Source of the DNA: Flammula alnicola
Lineage: Eukaryota > Basidiomycota > Agaricomycetes > Agaricales > Strophariaceae
NCBI GenBank assembly: GCA_015499995.1
Contig: JADNRV010000053.1
Coordinates: 124,001 to 188,000 of the forward strand
Length of the DNA: 64,000 nt
Direction of reading: 5' to 3'
The position numbers were made by a program, and so were the translations under genes. This document shows, one piece after another, positions 42,350 to 54,192 of this stretch. The notes under the pieces are model-generated. The model was not told where the DNA came from and searched no databases. It saw nothing but the letters and a program-made list of their open reading frames with translations. Numbering within the stretch: the stretch's first letter is position 1; each line of letters opens with the position of its first letter.

Positions 42350-42715
42350 GAGAATGCGGGGGCCGAGGGTGGCTTATCTGATTACATAGGTACGTACCAT
42401 ACATACTTGACCAAGTTCCTGGAGGTTCTCCGCGAGTGACTTGATGGTTCATGATCGCCTTGGGAGCTGCGGACGTGAGGATAATTAGTACTTATACTCG
42501 TACATATCTCGTGTATTGGCGTCGGATCTCTACGTAGGTATTGTATTGCATCCTGATCGCGAGCTCGACGCATGCATGCATGCAGAAGTTGAACGAGTAG
42601 AATTATTCAATTGTGTAATAGGCACGGTTCAAGGAAACACGGAGCGAGCGACAACTTGATAATAATGAAATGCACGTACGGAGGCGGATGATATCTAAGC
42701 GAGGCTCGCCTCCTA
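42350..42715. repeat. Dispersed intergenic repeat, inverted partner at 53725-54030
   Basis: The reverse complement of this stretch matches 53725..54030 with indels (for example GAACCATCAAGTCACT followed by AACTTGGTCAAGTATGTA in both). It lies close to the centre of symmetry of the block array. No gene was recognised in 42019..43420; the rest of that stretch shows only short non-specific frames. Confidence 0.75.
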
Positions 42716-43420
42716 TGCGCTACTTAAGTATACAGAGCGCGCGTACAGACGTAGAGCACATATGACCACCCCGACCACGAGTGATTGAGACAAGCGAGGA
42801 CAAGCGAGCCCGTCTAACATAACACCTGACACTGTACAAGACTTTGCAGGCGATTCGATTGGCCCCTGGCAAGCGCCTCCGGGTGCGGGGAGGTCGAGTA
42901 TCCGGGGCTGGGGATTGGTATGTAGACTGGAAAGGATGGAGATATTGGGAGAGGGTGCACACGAATTTAATGCATGATATAGTCCGCCGGCCGGCTTTTT
43001 CAGGTTGCCTGCGTCGCAGGCTGCGCACGAGTATGTACGCGGTCTGTTGCAGCCATGCCCTGGCCAATCCTCACTGAAATGTGGATGTGGATGCCTCGAC
43101 GCTCGAGGTCATCGCTTGATCAAACGTAAGTGTTTCCGTTCTTCGAACTTGTCTCTCCTGATCTTGAACTTCTCCGCCCCGCCGCGTCACTCGATTGCCG
43201 TCAGTAAAAGACTAAAAGTTATTCATAGAACACCTAAGTACATAGAGTATATGATACGTAAAGAGCACATACGACTGGAAGTACTTACGGAGGCCGAAAG
43301 CCGGTTATATCACGCCCGATAGCCGACCACACCGAGCATTAATAGCTTCTCTCCTAGATCTCCACCCCAGGTTCTCTCAGAATTACTCTCCCCGCATCAT
43401 CGCCTCCCCCACCACCGACG

Positions 43421-46365
43421 ATGTACATCAAATCACCCTACCCGCCGCCGCCGCCCCTGCCCACGACGAACGCGCACTACATCTTCTTCAAGCGGCCCGA
43501 GCAGAGCGCGTGGGCGGATGCAGATTTCACGGCGCACGTCGAGCCCGCTAGGGTGCACGATGGCACCCCGGAGAAGAGGGTGATGTGGGGCGATTTTGTG
43601 AGGGGGTGGAGGATCTGAGCACGGGGTTAGGGGTGTCTGAGCGGGAGGGCGGGTTGGGATTGGTGGGGTGGGAGGAGGGCGAGGGCGCGGAGGCTGTGGG
43701 AGGAAAGAGGGGAAAGGAGATTGTGGGGATCATGAGCGAGAATTCGTCGGTGAGTGGTTGTGTTGGGAGATGGAAGAGTGCAAGGTCTCGTGCTCGTACC
43801 CCGGGCGCCGAGCGAGCATGGGCGCTCGGGAGTCGGCACGGAAGGGCCAGGGTCGTGGCTCACACCTGCCTCCCTGCCACCATTCTACGCAGCTCATCCT
43901 AACACGCACTCTCTCTTGGCCCATAGGAATACATCACCCTCGTACACGCCTGCCTGCGCATCGCCGTCCCCTTCGCACTCATATCATCCTATAGCACGCC
44001 CTTCGAGCTCAAGCACGCATTGAAGCTGTCCAAGGCGACGCGGTTGTTCGTCGATGCCAAGTTTCTTAAGACGGTGCTGCCTGCGGCGAGGGAGGCGGGG
44101 ATACCGGAGGACCGCATCTACCTCATGAAGGAGGGCGAGGAGAAGACGGCGAAGAAGGGCAAAGGGAGGAAGAGCTTCAGGAGCATTATCGAGGATGTGC
44201 GGAGGAGGAAGACGCCTGTCGTGGATGTGCGTCCTGCGGGGAAGGATACCCTCGCGTATTTGGTGTTCTCGAGTGGGACGAGTGGGTTGCCGAAAGGTGC
44301 GGCTCTTTCTCTTGGTGGTTAAATAACAGTGCTAATGGAAAATAGCTGTGATGATCTCGCACGGGAACCTCATCTTCTCCGTCGGCCAAGCGATCGTCCT
44401 CCAAGAAGCTGCTTTGGCTGTCTATACCGTGCGTCGCTGCCCCGCCAACACCAACGGCCCTACTTACTTACTCTTTGTTAGCCCCCTAATCCAGAAAGCA
44501 CCCCCGTCACACTCGCCTTTCTGCCATTGCACCACACCTACGGCCTCCACTCGTACTGCTTCCGCGCGTGTCTTGCCCCCGGCACGCTCATCATACTCCC
44601 AAAGTGGGATATCCACGTCGCGCTCAGGGTTATTCCCCAGTGCGTCTCTTTCACCTCTCGCTGTCCCTGAGCTCTATTCACCTCGGACAGGTACAAAATC
44701 ACGGGCCTCACTCTCATCCCCTCCGTCGTGCACCAGCTCGTGAACCACCCAGGGATCGAGAAGGCGGATTTCAGTAGTGTGCTGCACATGAACAGCGGTG
44801 CGGCGTATTTACCCCCCGAGCTCCACGAGAAGATGACGCGCTTGGTTCCCTCCGAGGCGCAATTTGGTGAAGGTCGGTTCTATTTTTGGTTCTTCCTTCG
44901 AATGCGGTAGTCGGGACGCGTCGTTGTCGTTCTATGCGTGTCTGTGTGTCCACTTTGACTGAATGCTAACGCCCCTTGCTTTCTCTCCCTCTCTCTATTT
45001 CGTGACAGGTTATGGCATGTCAGAAGCTGTACGTCGTTCGTCCCCTTCTTTCTTTCTTCCTTCCTCTCCATCTGCCCTTCCTCCCAGTCTCTCTGCATCC
45101 ATCCCGCACAACAGCTACTAACACCCCCCTCCGAACAGACGATAGCAGCCATAACCCAGCCCCTAACCGGCATGCTCGGCGGCACGCTGCAGCGCATCCC
45201 CGGATGCACGGGCATCCTCCTCCCAGGCATGGAGGCCGTCCTGCTCAAGGACGAGAGCAGTACGCCGCCACATATCACCCCTCTCTCCTCCACTACCTCT
45301 TCCTCGAATACCGCCAACACCACCAATACCACCAATACCACCAATACCAATACCACCACCCACCACCACCACCACCTCTCTCTTGAGCACCTCCCCGACA
45401 GGCCCCGCAGGCTGCAAACTGAACGAGCCCGGAGAGCTGTGGCTGCGCAGCGCCAACGTCGCGCTTGGGTACTGGAATAACCCCGCTGCGAGCAGGGCCA
45501 CGTTTGTGCGCGGGTGGTTGAGGACGGGCGATCGGTTTAGCGTGGATGGGGGCGGGAATTTCTGGTTTGCGGATCGGGCCAAGGTGGGTGTTTTTGTCCT
45601 CCTTTCTCTCTCTCTCTCTCTTTTTCATGTTCTTTATCGTTTTCCTTTTTTGTATTATCTTCTATAGCTATACTAACCCCATCCCTCCCTCCCTCCCCCT
45701 CTCTTACACAGGACACCCTCAAAGTCTCCGGCGCACAGGTCTCCCCCGTCGAGATCGAGAACTGCCTCCTCGCACACCCCGCGCAGCTGATCACCGACGC
45801 TACCGTTGCGGGCGTGTCCGGCGGACGCACGGACGACGAGAAGGTGCCAAGGGCGTGGGTTGTGTTGAGTGATACCGGGAAGGGGTTGGGGTTGGGGTCG
45901 GGGCAGGGGGAGAATGGAGACGGAGAAGGGTGGGGCGAGGAAAGTGTTGTGAGAGAGTTGGATAGGTGGCATAGGGAGAATTTGAGCAAGTATAAGTGGT
46001 TGAGGGGGGTATTGAGGTTGTCGATGAGGTACGTTGTTGTTTTTTTTCCCCCTTGGTTTTTGCTTTTTTGGCGTTGGTGTTTGTTGTTTCTGTTTCTTTC
46101 TCCGGTTCCGTTGTTGTCTCCGTTTCTGTGCTCTCTTCCTTCCTTCCTTCCTTTCTCTTCTCTATTCTATTCTATTCTATTCCATTCTACCCACAAGTTC
46201 CATAACCGCCGATCCTAATTCCTCCTCTCGTAACTTTTTAGATACCCAAGTCGCCTACGGGTAAGACGCTGCGGCGCGTTCTTCAGGATCGGTACGAGGC
46301 GCAGCTGAAGAAACAGAAACAGCAACAGAGACATGGACGGCAGAGCAGGGTTAATGCTAAGCTCT
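43421..46365 (+). pseudogene. AMP-binding ligase, near full-length copy D (4-coumarate-CoA-ligase-like)
   Basis: The only copy with its N-terminus (MYIKSPYPPPPPLP, HYIFFKRPEQSAWADADFTA). Exons splice well through LAYLVFSSGTSGLPK|AVMISHGNLIF, FLPLHHTYGLHSYCFRACLA, VHQLVNHPGIEKADFSS, YGMSEA|TIAAITQP, WLRSANVALGYWNN, TGDRFSVDGGGNFWFADRAK, DTLKVSGAQVSPVEIENCLL and IPKSPTGKTLRRVLQDRYEA, ending near 46365. Two breaks are visible: exon 1 changes frame near 43590 (GRFCEGVEDLSTGLGV is in another frame from MYIKSP), and the ACC/CAC repeat at 45300-45385 shifts the frame before GPAGCKLNEPGELW. It is the mirror image of copy C at 35050..37693. Either may be a sequencing error in repeats, but with both breaks no complete enzyme is encoded. 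Confidence 0.82.
45286..45385 (+). repeat. ACC/AAT/CAC trinucleotide tract in ligase copy D
   Basis: An imperfect ACC-AAT repeat followed by CAC runs. In one frame it codes for a Thr/Asn then His-rich linker. The frame used upstream differs from that needed downstream, so slippage here probably broke the gene. Confidence 0.75.
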
Positions 46366-46862
46366 GAGTGGGCGGCTCGTTAGGTTGGATTCGAAGTACA
46401 GTAAGTTTGAACTTTTCGGCGTAGAGTTCGAGGTTTGGGTGGGGCTGCAAGGGTTGTATTTGCGTTGCTGCGTTGTTGGTTATGCATCGCGGATTGCAGG
46501 TTATGGCTGATAATGATATATCACATCTTCTCTAACTAGGAGGATGCGTAAGATTATGAAGACTTTGTAGTGTAAATTTGTTGCGAGTGGTGCTGGTATG
46601 TACGCATTTAAATTGCCTCGCGCTCGTTTACCTGCTTAAACCTACTCATCCGAGTCTTATACCAGTTGACTGTCGGACGTCGAGATTTGGGCAGTGAGAT
46701 AGATGCCTGCCAGCATCAATTAAAGTCGGCGCTTGACGGCAATTCGTCTCTTTTTTGACGTGAAAAATGTCCTGTCTCAGCCCCTGGGTTGGAGCGTCTC
46801 TTCTCGCCGAACGATGCCATTTCGCTGATTACATACTTAGAATGAGGCTTGAAGCTTGAAGA

Positions 46863-47038
46863 CTAGTTGTACACCGGTCTCTCAAGCCTGATCGACGTCC
46901 CACACGGGATGAATGCCAACGAGGAGGGATGGAACGAGGAGGGATGGAGTGTCGAGAACCTTGTCAGGCTCGAAGGGCCCGTGACGAAGAAATGGAGAGG
47001 CGAGCGGCTGTCGCTCCGTGCCCAGGGACCCATCGAGA
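46863..47038 (+). pseudogene. HOS3-type deacetylase fragment (copy D, C-terminal part)
   Basis: It reads GLSSLIDVPHGMNANEEGWN and EEGWSVENLVRLEG with VTKKWRGERLSLRAQGPIET, homologous to the region just after the deacetylase domain of the intact gene (HLSGLVDVPRETRVNEEWWS). At about 47038 it is fused to the 3' part of the carrier in antisense, the same junction as in blocks B and C. The catalytic domain is absent; 46366..46862 before it is ligase flank with no gene. Confidence 0.85.
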
Positions 47039-47851
47039 CATGCAGCCGGTTTGTGAGCATTACAAAGGTTTTCAGTTGAGTTTGCAGGCAAGTTGGAGCT
47101 TTAGTAGCTCGTAGAGTGGGAATTGCAGTGACGGAAAGGAAATATACGCAGCGGCGTCAGAAAGTGGAAAGACCGAATGTCGAATTATATGAACACACCT
47201 CAGGCCTCTCGGTTTATAGTGATGCCACTGGCAAACCGTCTGTAAAATCCCCGATATCAGTCGTTTGTCAGGACTAGTCGCACAGCTGCCAAAGATAACC
47301 CACTCAGAGCACCGTATGTGTCCGTCGGGACGCGAACCAAGCATGCTCTGTGCAGCCGGCATCGGATGAAGTTCAACCGAAGAATTCAACTGGCAATATC
47401 ACGTTGATTTTCTGCAGAAATTACGTTAACGTTGACTTTCAGTATCCTTGGGTTGGTGGACGTAAATATTAAATAGTACTATCGCAAAAATGCATCGAAA
47501 GACAGGAAGAGGCGTACAACTTCGGCCACGGCCGCCGATATCATTGCTTGACTGGCGCGAGGTCTTCTGAGAGAGGTAGAGTTTTCTTCATCTACGTCGA
47601 GAAGGAGATAGCGACTGCAAAGTGGGCTTTAATTCATATTTCCGACTGTCAGACACAAGGTACCTCCCGGTGCACTCCCAACAACGATTCCAACCCCTGG
47701 CATATGCTAGAGAACCCTCGGGCAGCTCTGAGGCCTTGAGACGCGTCCACGCTACACCGTCAGCCTATTGAACGGCGAAAATCAGCAATGATGAAGGGTT
47801 TGATCGTACCAGAAGCAACTGGACGAAAGTTGGCCTCTTGTCGGAAGACAT
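47039..47851 (-). pseudogene. SAM-carrier fragment (copy D)
   Basis: The minus strand begins [15 protein letters not shown] at 47851. It keeps parts of exons 2-4 in shifted frames (STYVDEENSTSLRRPRASQA region, then HIRCSEWVIFGSC, the frame-shifted form of TYGALSG) and ends [20 protein letters not shown] before the fused deacetylase end. The VIKTRMQ segment is disturbed: about 47330-47400 shows only the flanks. Non-functional. Confidence 0.8.
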
Positions 47852-48195
47852 TATGAGGCCTTCAAAGCTCGAGACTGAGAAAAGAGGCATGGCAAATAGG
47901 GTACAAGGTTGGGAGAGAGAGAGTCGGAACAAATTTATATATAGATCGACTGTCATCTATTATTTGGTGCGCCATGAGAGACTAACTCACAACCCGAGGA
48001 GACCCGGGAGACCCACCAACAACAGGTTGATTGACATCTGTTGTATATGGCCTGTCAGGAGAGACTACGGGAGACCAGGGTAAGCTCACGAACGATCAGT
48101 TGACTCTCAGGCCTCAGACCTTTGCTCTTGTCCTACTTCCAAGCCTACTTCGGTGCCATAGATCTGGTCTATCTCCAATACCACGCTTGAGCTTG

Positions 48196-49931
48196 ATGGC
48201 TCTAGCAATAACGGATGACCCTGACTTTTCCCGGCTTTTGGAGAACAATGAAGCACCCTCGAAGGCGACGATGGATCAAGTCAAGGAACTACTGGAAGAA
48301 CCAATGAAGGAACTTCGAAGTATTTAGGCCGAAATTCGACATCTGGCTGCGCTCATCCAGAATCTGAAAGAGAAGGAACAAACGACCCAAGCGACCATCA
48401 AGCTATACAACAGGATACTGTCCCCTGCTCGCCGTGTACCACCCGAGATATGGAGCGACATTTTCTACCACTGCCTTCCGACTAAACGCAACCCTATCAT
48501 GAGCACCTCAGATGCTCCCCTACTCCTTACTCGCGTATGCAGTGCATGGCGATCGGCTGCCCTGTCCTCACCTCGTCTCTGGGCAAGACTACATATCCCA
48601 TTTGCATGCATCACTGTCCAGGAGGATCAGCGTCAGTATTTCGCTCGGGAGATGAAGCGCCGTTCTGAAGGCGTGAAGTATTGGCTCTCCCGATCCGGCA
48701 CCTGCCCTATCTCATTATCAGTATTATACACCAGCTATAGCGGAGCGCTATCCACCCAGTCATATCAATGGGAAGCACAAGCATCGCATGTCCTATTCAG
48801 CGCCATTCTTCCCTTTGCGTCGCGTTGGAATGACCTCGAGTTGTGCATGCCATCCGACATTTATCGAAATCTGGACACGATGCTTTCAGTCGACATGGTC
48901 CCTATGCTCAGATGCTTGAGAGCGAGTCTTCATGACCGAGACCCACGTGCATATCCCGCGAATACTTTCGTTTTGGCGAGGGCCCCAAACTTGCGAAAGG
49001 TATCGTTCAACGCACCGCAACTTGTTTTCAAGTTCATGGAAGATGTCCTCCCCCTCACCTATCTCTGCCTCCATTCAAAAATCTCGCACAAACAGACTTT
49101 CATGGTCCTCGACAAATGTCCCAACCTTATCCATTGCAAGTTGATTGTCGTCGACGTCCCGCTCGAGGTATTCGAACCCCCAAGCACAGTGTCTCTTCCC
49201 CACCTACGATCATTATCCATTCAGGGTTTAGGATGCTCATATCTCAGCAAAGCCATCTGCGATTCCATCAGTGCGCCTAACCTCAATTGGATCAACTATC
49301 AACAACATCATGTTTATCAACGTACCGGCGCGGTCACAGAGATTCCATTACCCATTCTCTCTCTAATTGAGAGGTCGAATTCTATCACCAAGCTGACTTT
49401 CGAGTCGCGCGGGTTATCCACTCCCGACATATCACAATGCTTTTGGCTCGCACCGCTCATTAGGCATTTGGTACTTGGGCCGGAGCCCCATGGACCCTCT
49501 CGAACCCTCACCATCCCGAACGTCGACCCGGTATGGCAATAACAATAATGAATAACTTCGACCTCAACCCACTAATGGTCAAGGCGACTCGTGAAGAGAC
49601 CCTACTCCCGAATTTGGAAATATTTGAGGCGTCGTTAATGACGAATTTCAGCGATGAAGATTTGTTGAAATTTATCATTGGGAGATTGGACCTCGAGACT
49701 TTACGGAGTGGAATCGCTGCTCTGAAATCTGTCAGGATGACGTTCGATAGACCGAGGCAGAGAGATATTACTGCGGATGTTGAACGTCATGCAAAGGCAG
49801 CGGGTATAGATTTCCACTTGGAGCTTGCGTATCTACCAGAGCCGTGGAGTGCCACTAATCTTCTTTCGCCATCACTTGGGTTGACAGCGGATGGGCGTTC
49901 GTGGCATCTTCAAGATATCGAGGAGGATTAG
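48196..49931 (+). pseudogene. F-box protein pseudogene (copy D)
   Basis: It starts MALAITDDPDFSRLLENNEA like the intact copies. The codon after KELRSI is TAG (48325..48327) where relatives have CAG. The frame then continues with AEIRHLAALIQNLKEKEQTT, F-box LSPARRVPPEIWSDIFYHCL and LRR-like repeats. A second break, a frame change near 49520 after PSRTLTIPNVDP, comes just before FDLNPLMVKATREETLLPNL, and the tail SWHLQDIEED is intact. One nonsense and one frameshift in otherwise well-kept sequence indicate recent loss. Confidence 0.87.
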
Positions 49932-50360
49932 GCTCATTCTCTGTGCGAGTGTACTGTAGTATTTATTAGCTTTATCATTACGTTGGGTAGTCCGTGCGGA
50001 TATTTCGCGTGTCCTTTATTTGCATTTCGTACTCTAGCTCACAGCTGTACAGTATAGTTGGTATTCCACCAGCGGCCGGCGTTACTTCAACTTAGCCTAC
50101 GTCGCAGGGGCCTGATGCTATGCTGGTAGCATATGCGGTTTCTTTTGACCTTTTGACTGCAGAAGTAATATTCTGGATGTATATAGGCCACTGCAAATCT
50201 CACTCCGGTGTGTCAGATGCCATGGACGTGCATTTACATACTCATTGAGATGCAGGATACGTGGATCCGGTTACATATAAATAATTGCCTCCTCTTCTAG
50301 ATGCACCCCAGGCTATATTGTGTCCTCTACACATAACCCACCACCAGCTGCAGAAAAACG

Positions 50361-50520
50361 ATGGCCGTACTTGACCACCCAAGTTCACCCACATCTACAG
50401 CACATCAAACCCAGTATATCAAATCGCCCGTTCCCTCCCCTCCGCCCCTTCCCAACACGAACGCGCACAACATCTTCTTCAAGCGGCCCGAGGAAGCGCA
50501 GTAAGCGGACTACACTGTCC
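50361..50520 (+). pseudogene. AMP-binding ligase N-terminal fragment (copy E)
   Basis: About 160 bp matching the first exon of ligase copy D: YIKSPVPSPPPLPNTNAHNI and FFKRPEEAQ-like sequence, in broken frame. After this point the homology stops; 50521..51500 has no supported gene, although it holds long GC-rich open frames on both strands. Confidence 0.7.
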
Positions 50521-51509
50521 GCACCGACGCAACTACGGACACGCGGTTGATATTGCACAATTTTCGCGCGAAGGGTGGAGGAGCCGAGCACGGGGCTGAT
50601 ACACCCCCTGGCCGTTCGCCATCTTGCTCTGCACGACCCCATACTTGCCCGGGTTATCCCGTACCCCAAAAACGCACCCAACAGCACCATAACCGACCTC
50701 TCGCCATCGAATTCCTGACTACTTATCCAACCTTCGCGGTCAATACACCGTTTCTGACATCTCCAAACGTCCGAGGAAGCCAACAACGTACCAGAGCTAC
50801 CTCGGATGATCTTGACTGTGGTTACGAAAAGCAGCAGCATGCGCAGGTGACAGAGGGGCGGCGAATACAATGAACGGCAAGAGGCACGCAGCAGAAGACC
50901 TTTCATGCTCGTCAGTGGGCCCGGCACACAGTCGAGGAAAAGACGTACCAGCGGGCACCGTGACGGATACCGTCCCTCAGCCACCATCACCACACTCGGT
51001 AGCCGTGGGGCTCTACTGTGCGCGTACACTACCATACCGATCGCCGATTCGACACACGAACTCGTGTCATTCTGAGATGCACATACGGCTGTGCCTGGCG
51101 ACGAGCGACGGAGGGTTTGGAGATCTCGAAAACCTAAGTCAGGCTGTTTCGTATCTCGGGTGCTGACTGGTTTCGTAGGGTTCTCCTGGCCTGATGACAA
51201 CGTAGTGATTCGAATCCGTACATGGCCGCGGAGTCGAAACCTGGACGAGACACCTTTTTCTGCGTTTGCCAGCTACGCAATGATACCTCTCGTGACTGCA
51301 CCTACCGCCCCTTCAAATCCTCTAGGGCGGCAACTTCGAAAATAAAGCCCTACATTTAAATCTGGTACCTCCGTAACGAAATGGGGTGAGTGATATGCCT
51401 TGACTCTTGAAGATGCAATGGTCGCCGAAATAAACAAATGCCTTGAGTGCTTTATTTTGAGAATGCGATGTCAAATTAAAAGTGACGCCAAGGGTGGGCA
51501 TTCCTGACG

Positions 51510-51723
51510 GTATCGTCGCCCCTTCGAGCTTGACAAGGTTCTCGATGCCCCATGCAGCGACGAGAATAGAGCTGCGCGAGTTCTTCCGAGAGAGGTAGAG
51601 TTTTGGGCCTCGGGCACATTGAGAAGATTTAAGATGCGTCTTTGCTACAGCGTCAGCCTAACGAGGTTGAACCAGAAGCAACTGGACGCACGTTGGCCGG
51701 GTTTGCCTCTTGTCGGAAGACAT
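51510..51723 (-). pseudogene. Rearranged deacetylase and SAM-carrier remnants (copy E)
   Basis: 51510..51548 matches antisense deacetylase (VENLVKLEGAT region). 51560..51590 matches deacetylase sequence seen at 34370, and 51580..51723 matches pieces of carrier exons 3, 2 and 1, ending at the carrier ATG complement (51721..51723, MSSDKRQT). Large internal parts are lost. The head-to-head position with the next F-box gene (about 207 bp between starts) is kept. Confidence 0.72.
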
Positions 51724-51930
51724 TATGACGCCTGAAAAGCTCGATACCGAGTAAAGAGGCACAAATCCCGGGGTATAAGTTATGGACGACAGAGAGTCAG
51801 ATCAAATTTATATATAGTTCGACTGTCATTGGGACAACCTTGAGACCCCGGAGACCACATTAAGCTCACGCACGGTCCGGATCCAATGGACTCTCTCTGT
51901 GTTCGCCGTCGACCTCCAATACTACGCCTG

Positions 51931-53682
51931 ATGGCTCTAGCAGTGACGGACGATCCTGACTTTTCCCGGTTGTTGGAGAACAATGAAGCACCTTCGAAGG
52001 CGACAATCGATCGAGTCAATGCACTACTAGAAGAACCGATGCAGAGGCTTCGAAGTATTCAGGCCGAAATTCGACATCTAGATACGCTTATCCAAGATCT
52101 GAAAGAGGAGGAACAAGCGACCCAATCGACCATCAACCTGTACAACGGGATACTATCGCCTATTCGCCGTGTCCCACCCGAGATATGGAACGAAATCTTT
52201 TACCATTGTCTTCCGACTCAACGCAACCCTATCATGAGCACCTCAGATGCTCCCCTGCTCCTTACTCGCGTATGCAGTAAATGGCGATCAGCTGCCCTAT
52301 CCTCACCTCATCTCTGGGCAAGACTGCATATCACATATGCATGCGACACGCCGGAAGCTGGTGGCCGGATGCCAGAGAAGGATTTAGAGAAGCTGCGTCA
52401 GAACGTTAGTCGGGCGATGAAGCTACGCGCTGAAGCTGTAAAGCAGTGGCTCTCCCGCTCTGGCGCTTGTCTTTTATCGTTGTCGATTTCATACGGATAT
52501 AACGGGGCACCATATTCTCAATGGGAACGATGGATAACCCTTGACATATTCAACGCCATTCTTCCTTTTGCGCAACGTTGGAGTGATCTCGAGCTAACCA
52601 TACCTTATGACAGCTACCGAAAACTCGAGATGATGCTTTCAATAGAAATGATTCCTCTGCTTGGAAGCTTGAGAGCACACCTTGTTGACCGACATGCCGA
52701 AGAATATACTGCGAATCCTTTTATCTTGTTGAGGGCACAAAACCTGCGAAAGCTCTCGCTCAATACATTGCAACTTGTCCCCGAGTTCATGGAAGATGTC
52801 CTCCACCTCACCTATCTCTGCCTCCATTCATGCATCTCCCAAAAATACGCATTCATGCTCCTCGATAAATGCCACAACCTTATCCATTGCAAGTTGGTTG
52901 TCGTCGACACCTACGAGGAATTCGAACCACCAAGTGCAGTATCTCTTCCCCACCTACGATCATTATGCATTCGGGATTTTGGGCGCACAGATCTCAGCAA
53001 AGCCTTCTACGATTCCATCAGTGCACCTAACCTCAAATGGATTAACTATCAACGACATCCTGCCTATCAACGTACTGGCTCGGTCACAGAGATTCCATTA
53101 CCCATTCTCTCTCTGATTGAGAGGTCGAATTCTATCACGAAGCTGACTTTCGAGTCGCGCGGGTTATCCACCCGCGACATACTACAATGCTTCCAGCTCG
53201 CGCCGCTTATTAGGCATTTGGTAATTGGGCCGGAGCCCGATGGACCCTCGCGAACCATCCCCGGACATTCGAGTCGACCCGGTACGGCCAAAATGGATAA
53301 GTTTGACCTCAAACAACTGACATTCAAGGCGTCTTGGGAAGAGACCCTACTCCCGGCTTTGGAAGTATTTGAGGCATCATTAATGAAGAATTTCAGCGAT
53401 GAAGATTTGTTGAAATTTATCATTGGGAGATTGGACCTCGAGGCTTTACGGAGTGGAATCGCTGCTCTGAAATCTGTCAGGATGACATTCGATAGACCGA
53501 GGGAGAGAGATATTACTGCGGATGTTGAACGTCATGCAAAGGCAGCGGGTATAGATTTCAACTTGGAGCTTGCATATCAACCAGAGCCGTCGAGTGCCAC
53601 TAACCCTCTTTCGCCGTCATTTGGGTTGACAGCGGATGGGCGTTCGTGGCATCTTCAAGATATCGAGGTCCAGGAGGATTAG
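51931..53682 (+). CDS. F-box protein (intact paralogue E)
   Basis: A single exon of 583 residues from MALAVTDDPDFSRLLENNEA; the frame is open upstream to 51886, but the family start is used. A coiled coil (RLRSIQAEIRHLDTLIQDLK), an F-box (LSPIRRVPPEIWNEIFYHCL, LTRVCSKWRSAALSSPHLWA) and LRR-like repeats (SLPHLRSLCIRDFGRTDLSK, LAPLIRHLVIGPEPDGPS) are present. It has a 13-residue segment (PEAGGRMPEKDLEKLRQ) after the F-box that is shared with the copy at 59336 but missing from B and C. It ends SWHLQDIEVQED. Predicted SCF substrate adaptor, intact in a block whose other members are reduced to scraps. Confidence 0.88.
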   Translation: MALAVTDDPDFSRLLENNEAPSKATIDRVNALLEEPMQRLRSIQAEIRHLDTLIQDLKEEEQATQSTINLYNGILSPIRRVPPEIWNEIFYHCLPTQRNPIMSTSDAPLLLTRVCSKWRSAALSSPHLWARLHITYACDTPEAGGRMPEKDLEKLRQNVSRAMKLRAEAVKQWLSRSGACLLSLSISYGYNGAPYSQWERWITLDIFNAILPFAQRWSDLELTIPYDSYRKLEMMLSIEMIPLLGSLRAHLVDRHAEEYTANPFILLRAQNLRKLSLNTLQLVPEFMEDVLHLTYLCLHSCISQKYAFMLLDKCHNLIHCKLVVVDTYEEFEPPSAVSLPHLRSLCIRDFGRTDLSKAFYDSISAPNLKWINYQRHPAYQRTGSVTEIPLPILSLIERSNSITKLTFESRGLSTRDILQCFQLAPLIRHLVIGPEPDGPSRTIPGHSSRPGTAKMDKFDLKQLTFKASWEETLLPALEVFEASLMKNFSDEDLLKFIIGRLDLEALRSGIAALKSVRMTFDRPRERDITADVERHAKAAGIDFNLELAYQPEPSSATNPLSPSFGLTADGRSWHLQDIEVQED

Positions 53683-53724
53683 CTTCATTCTCTGTACGAC
53701 TATACTGTAGTATTTATTAGCTTC

Positions 53725-54030
53725 GGTTAGATATCATTCGCCTCCGTACACGCATTTCCTTTAAGTTGTCGCTCCACGTTTCTTTGCATCGTGCCTATTA
53801 ATTTTTCTCCTTCTGCATGCAGGCGGCAGGCCTCAAGCTCGTGACCAGGATGTAATACATACATTAGACATCCAACCCCAATACACATATCTTCACGTAC
53901 GTAGCTTCGAAGACCATCAAGAACCATCAAGTCACTCAGCGGTGAACCTCGAGGAATTGAACTTGGTCAAGTATGTACTGTACGTACCTAATCAGATACG
54001 CCAACCTCGGCCCTCTACACTAAGAATTTC
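53725..54030. repeat. Dispersed intergenic repeat, inverted partner of 42350-42715
   Basis: It matches the reverse complement of 42350..42715 with indels. It lies 3' of F-box paralogue E and before the APH-like gene, and marks the right edge of the amplified part. Confidence 0.75.
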
Positions 54031-54192
54031 TGGTTTACAGAACCTTTATGTAAATGACTCATGCAACCTCAGGTTGAAGGGGAAAACACATTGACCGAAG
54101 TTACTGAGAAAATTTGTTCATGTACTTGTACATACTGCCTTGTTGTGTGGAAAAGCAGATGACACAGGATGACAGTTACACGACAACCACCT

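Noticed and set aside
43627..43994. Several overlapping open frames in GC-rich sequence
   Set aside because: They are alternative frames of ligase copy D exon 1 and its first intron.
50385..51200. Long minus-strand open frame of 271 codons
   Set aside because: It runs antisense over the ligase N-terminal fragment and a GC-rich stretch, has no recognisable domain and no supporting paralogue; probably a chance frame.
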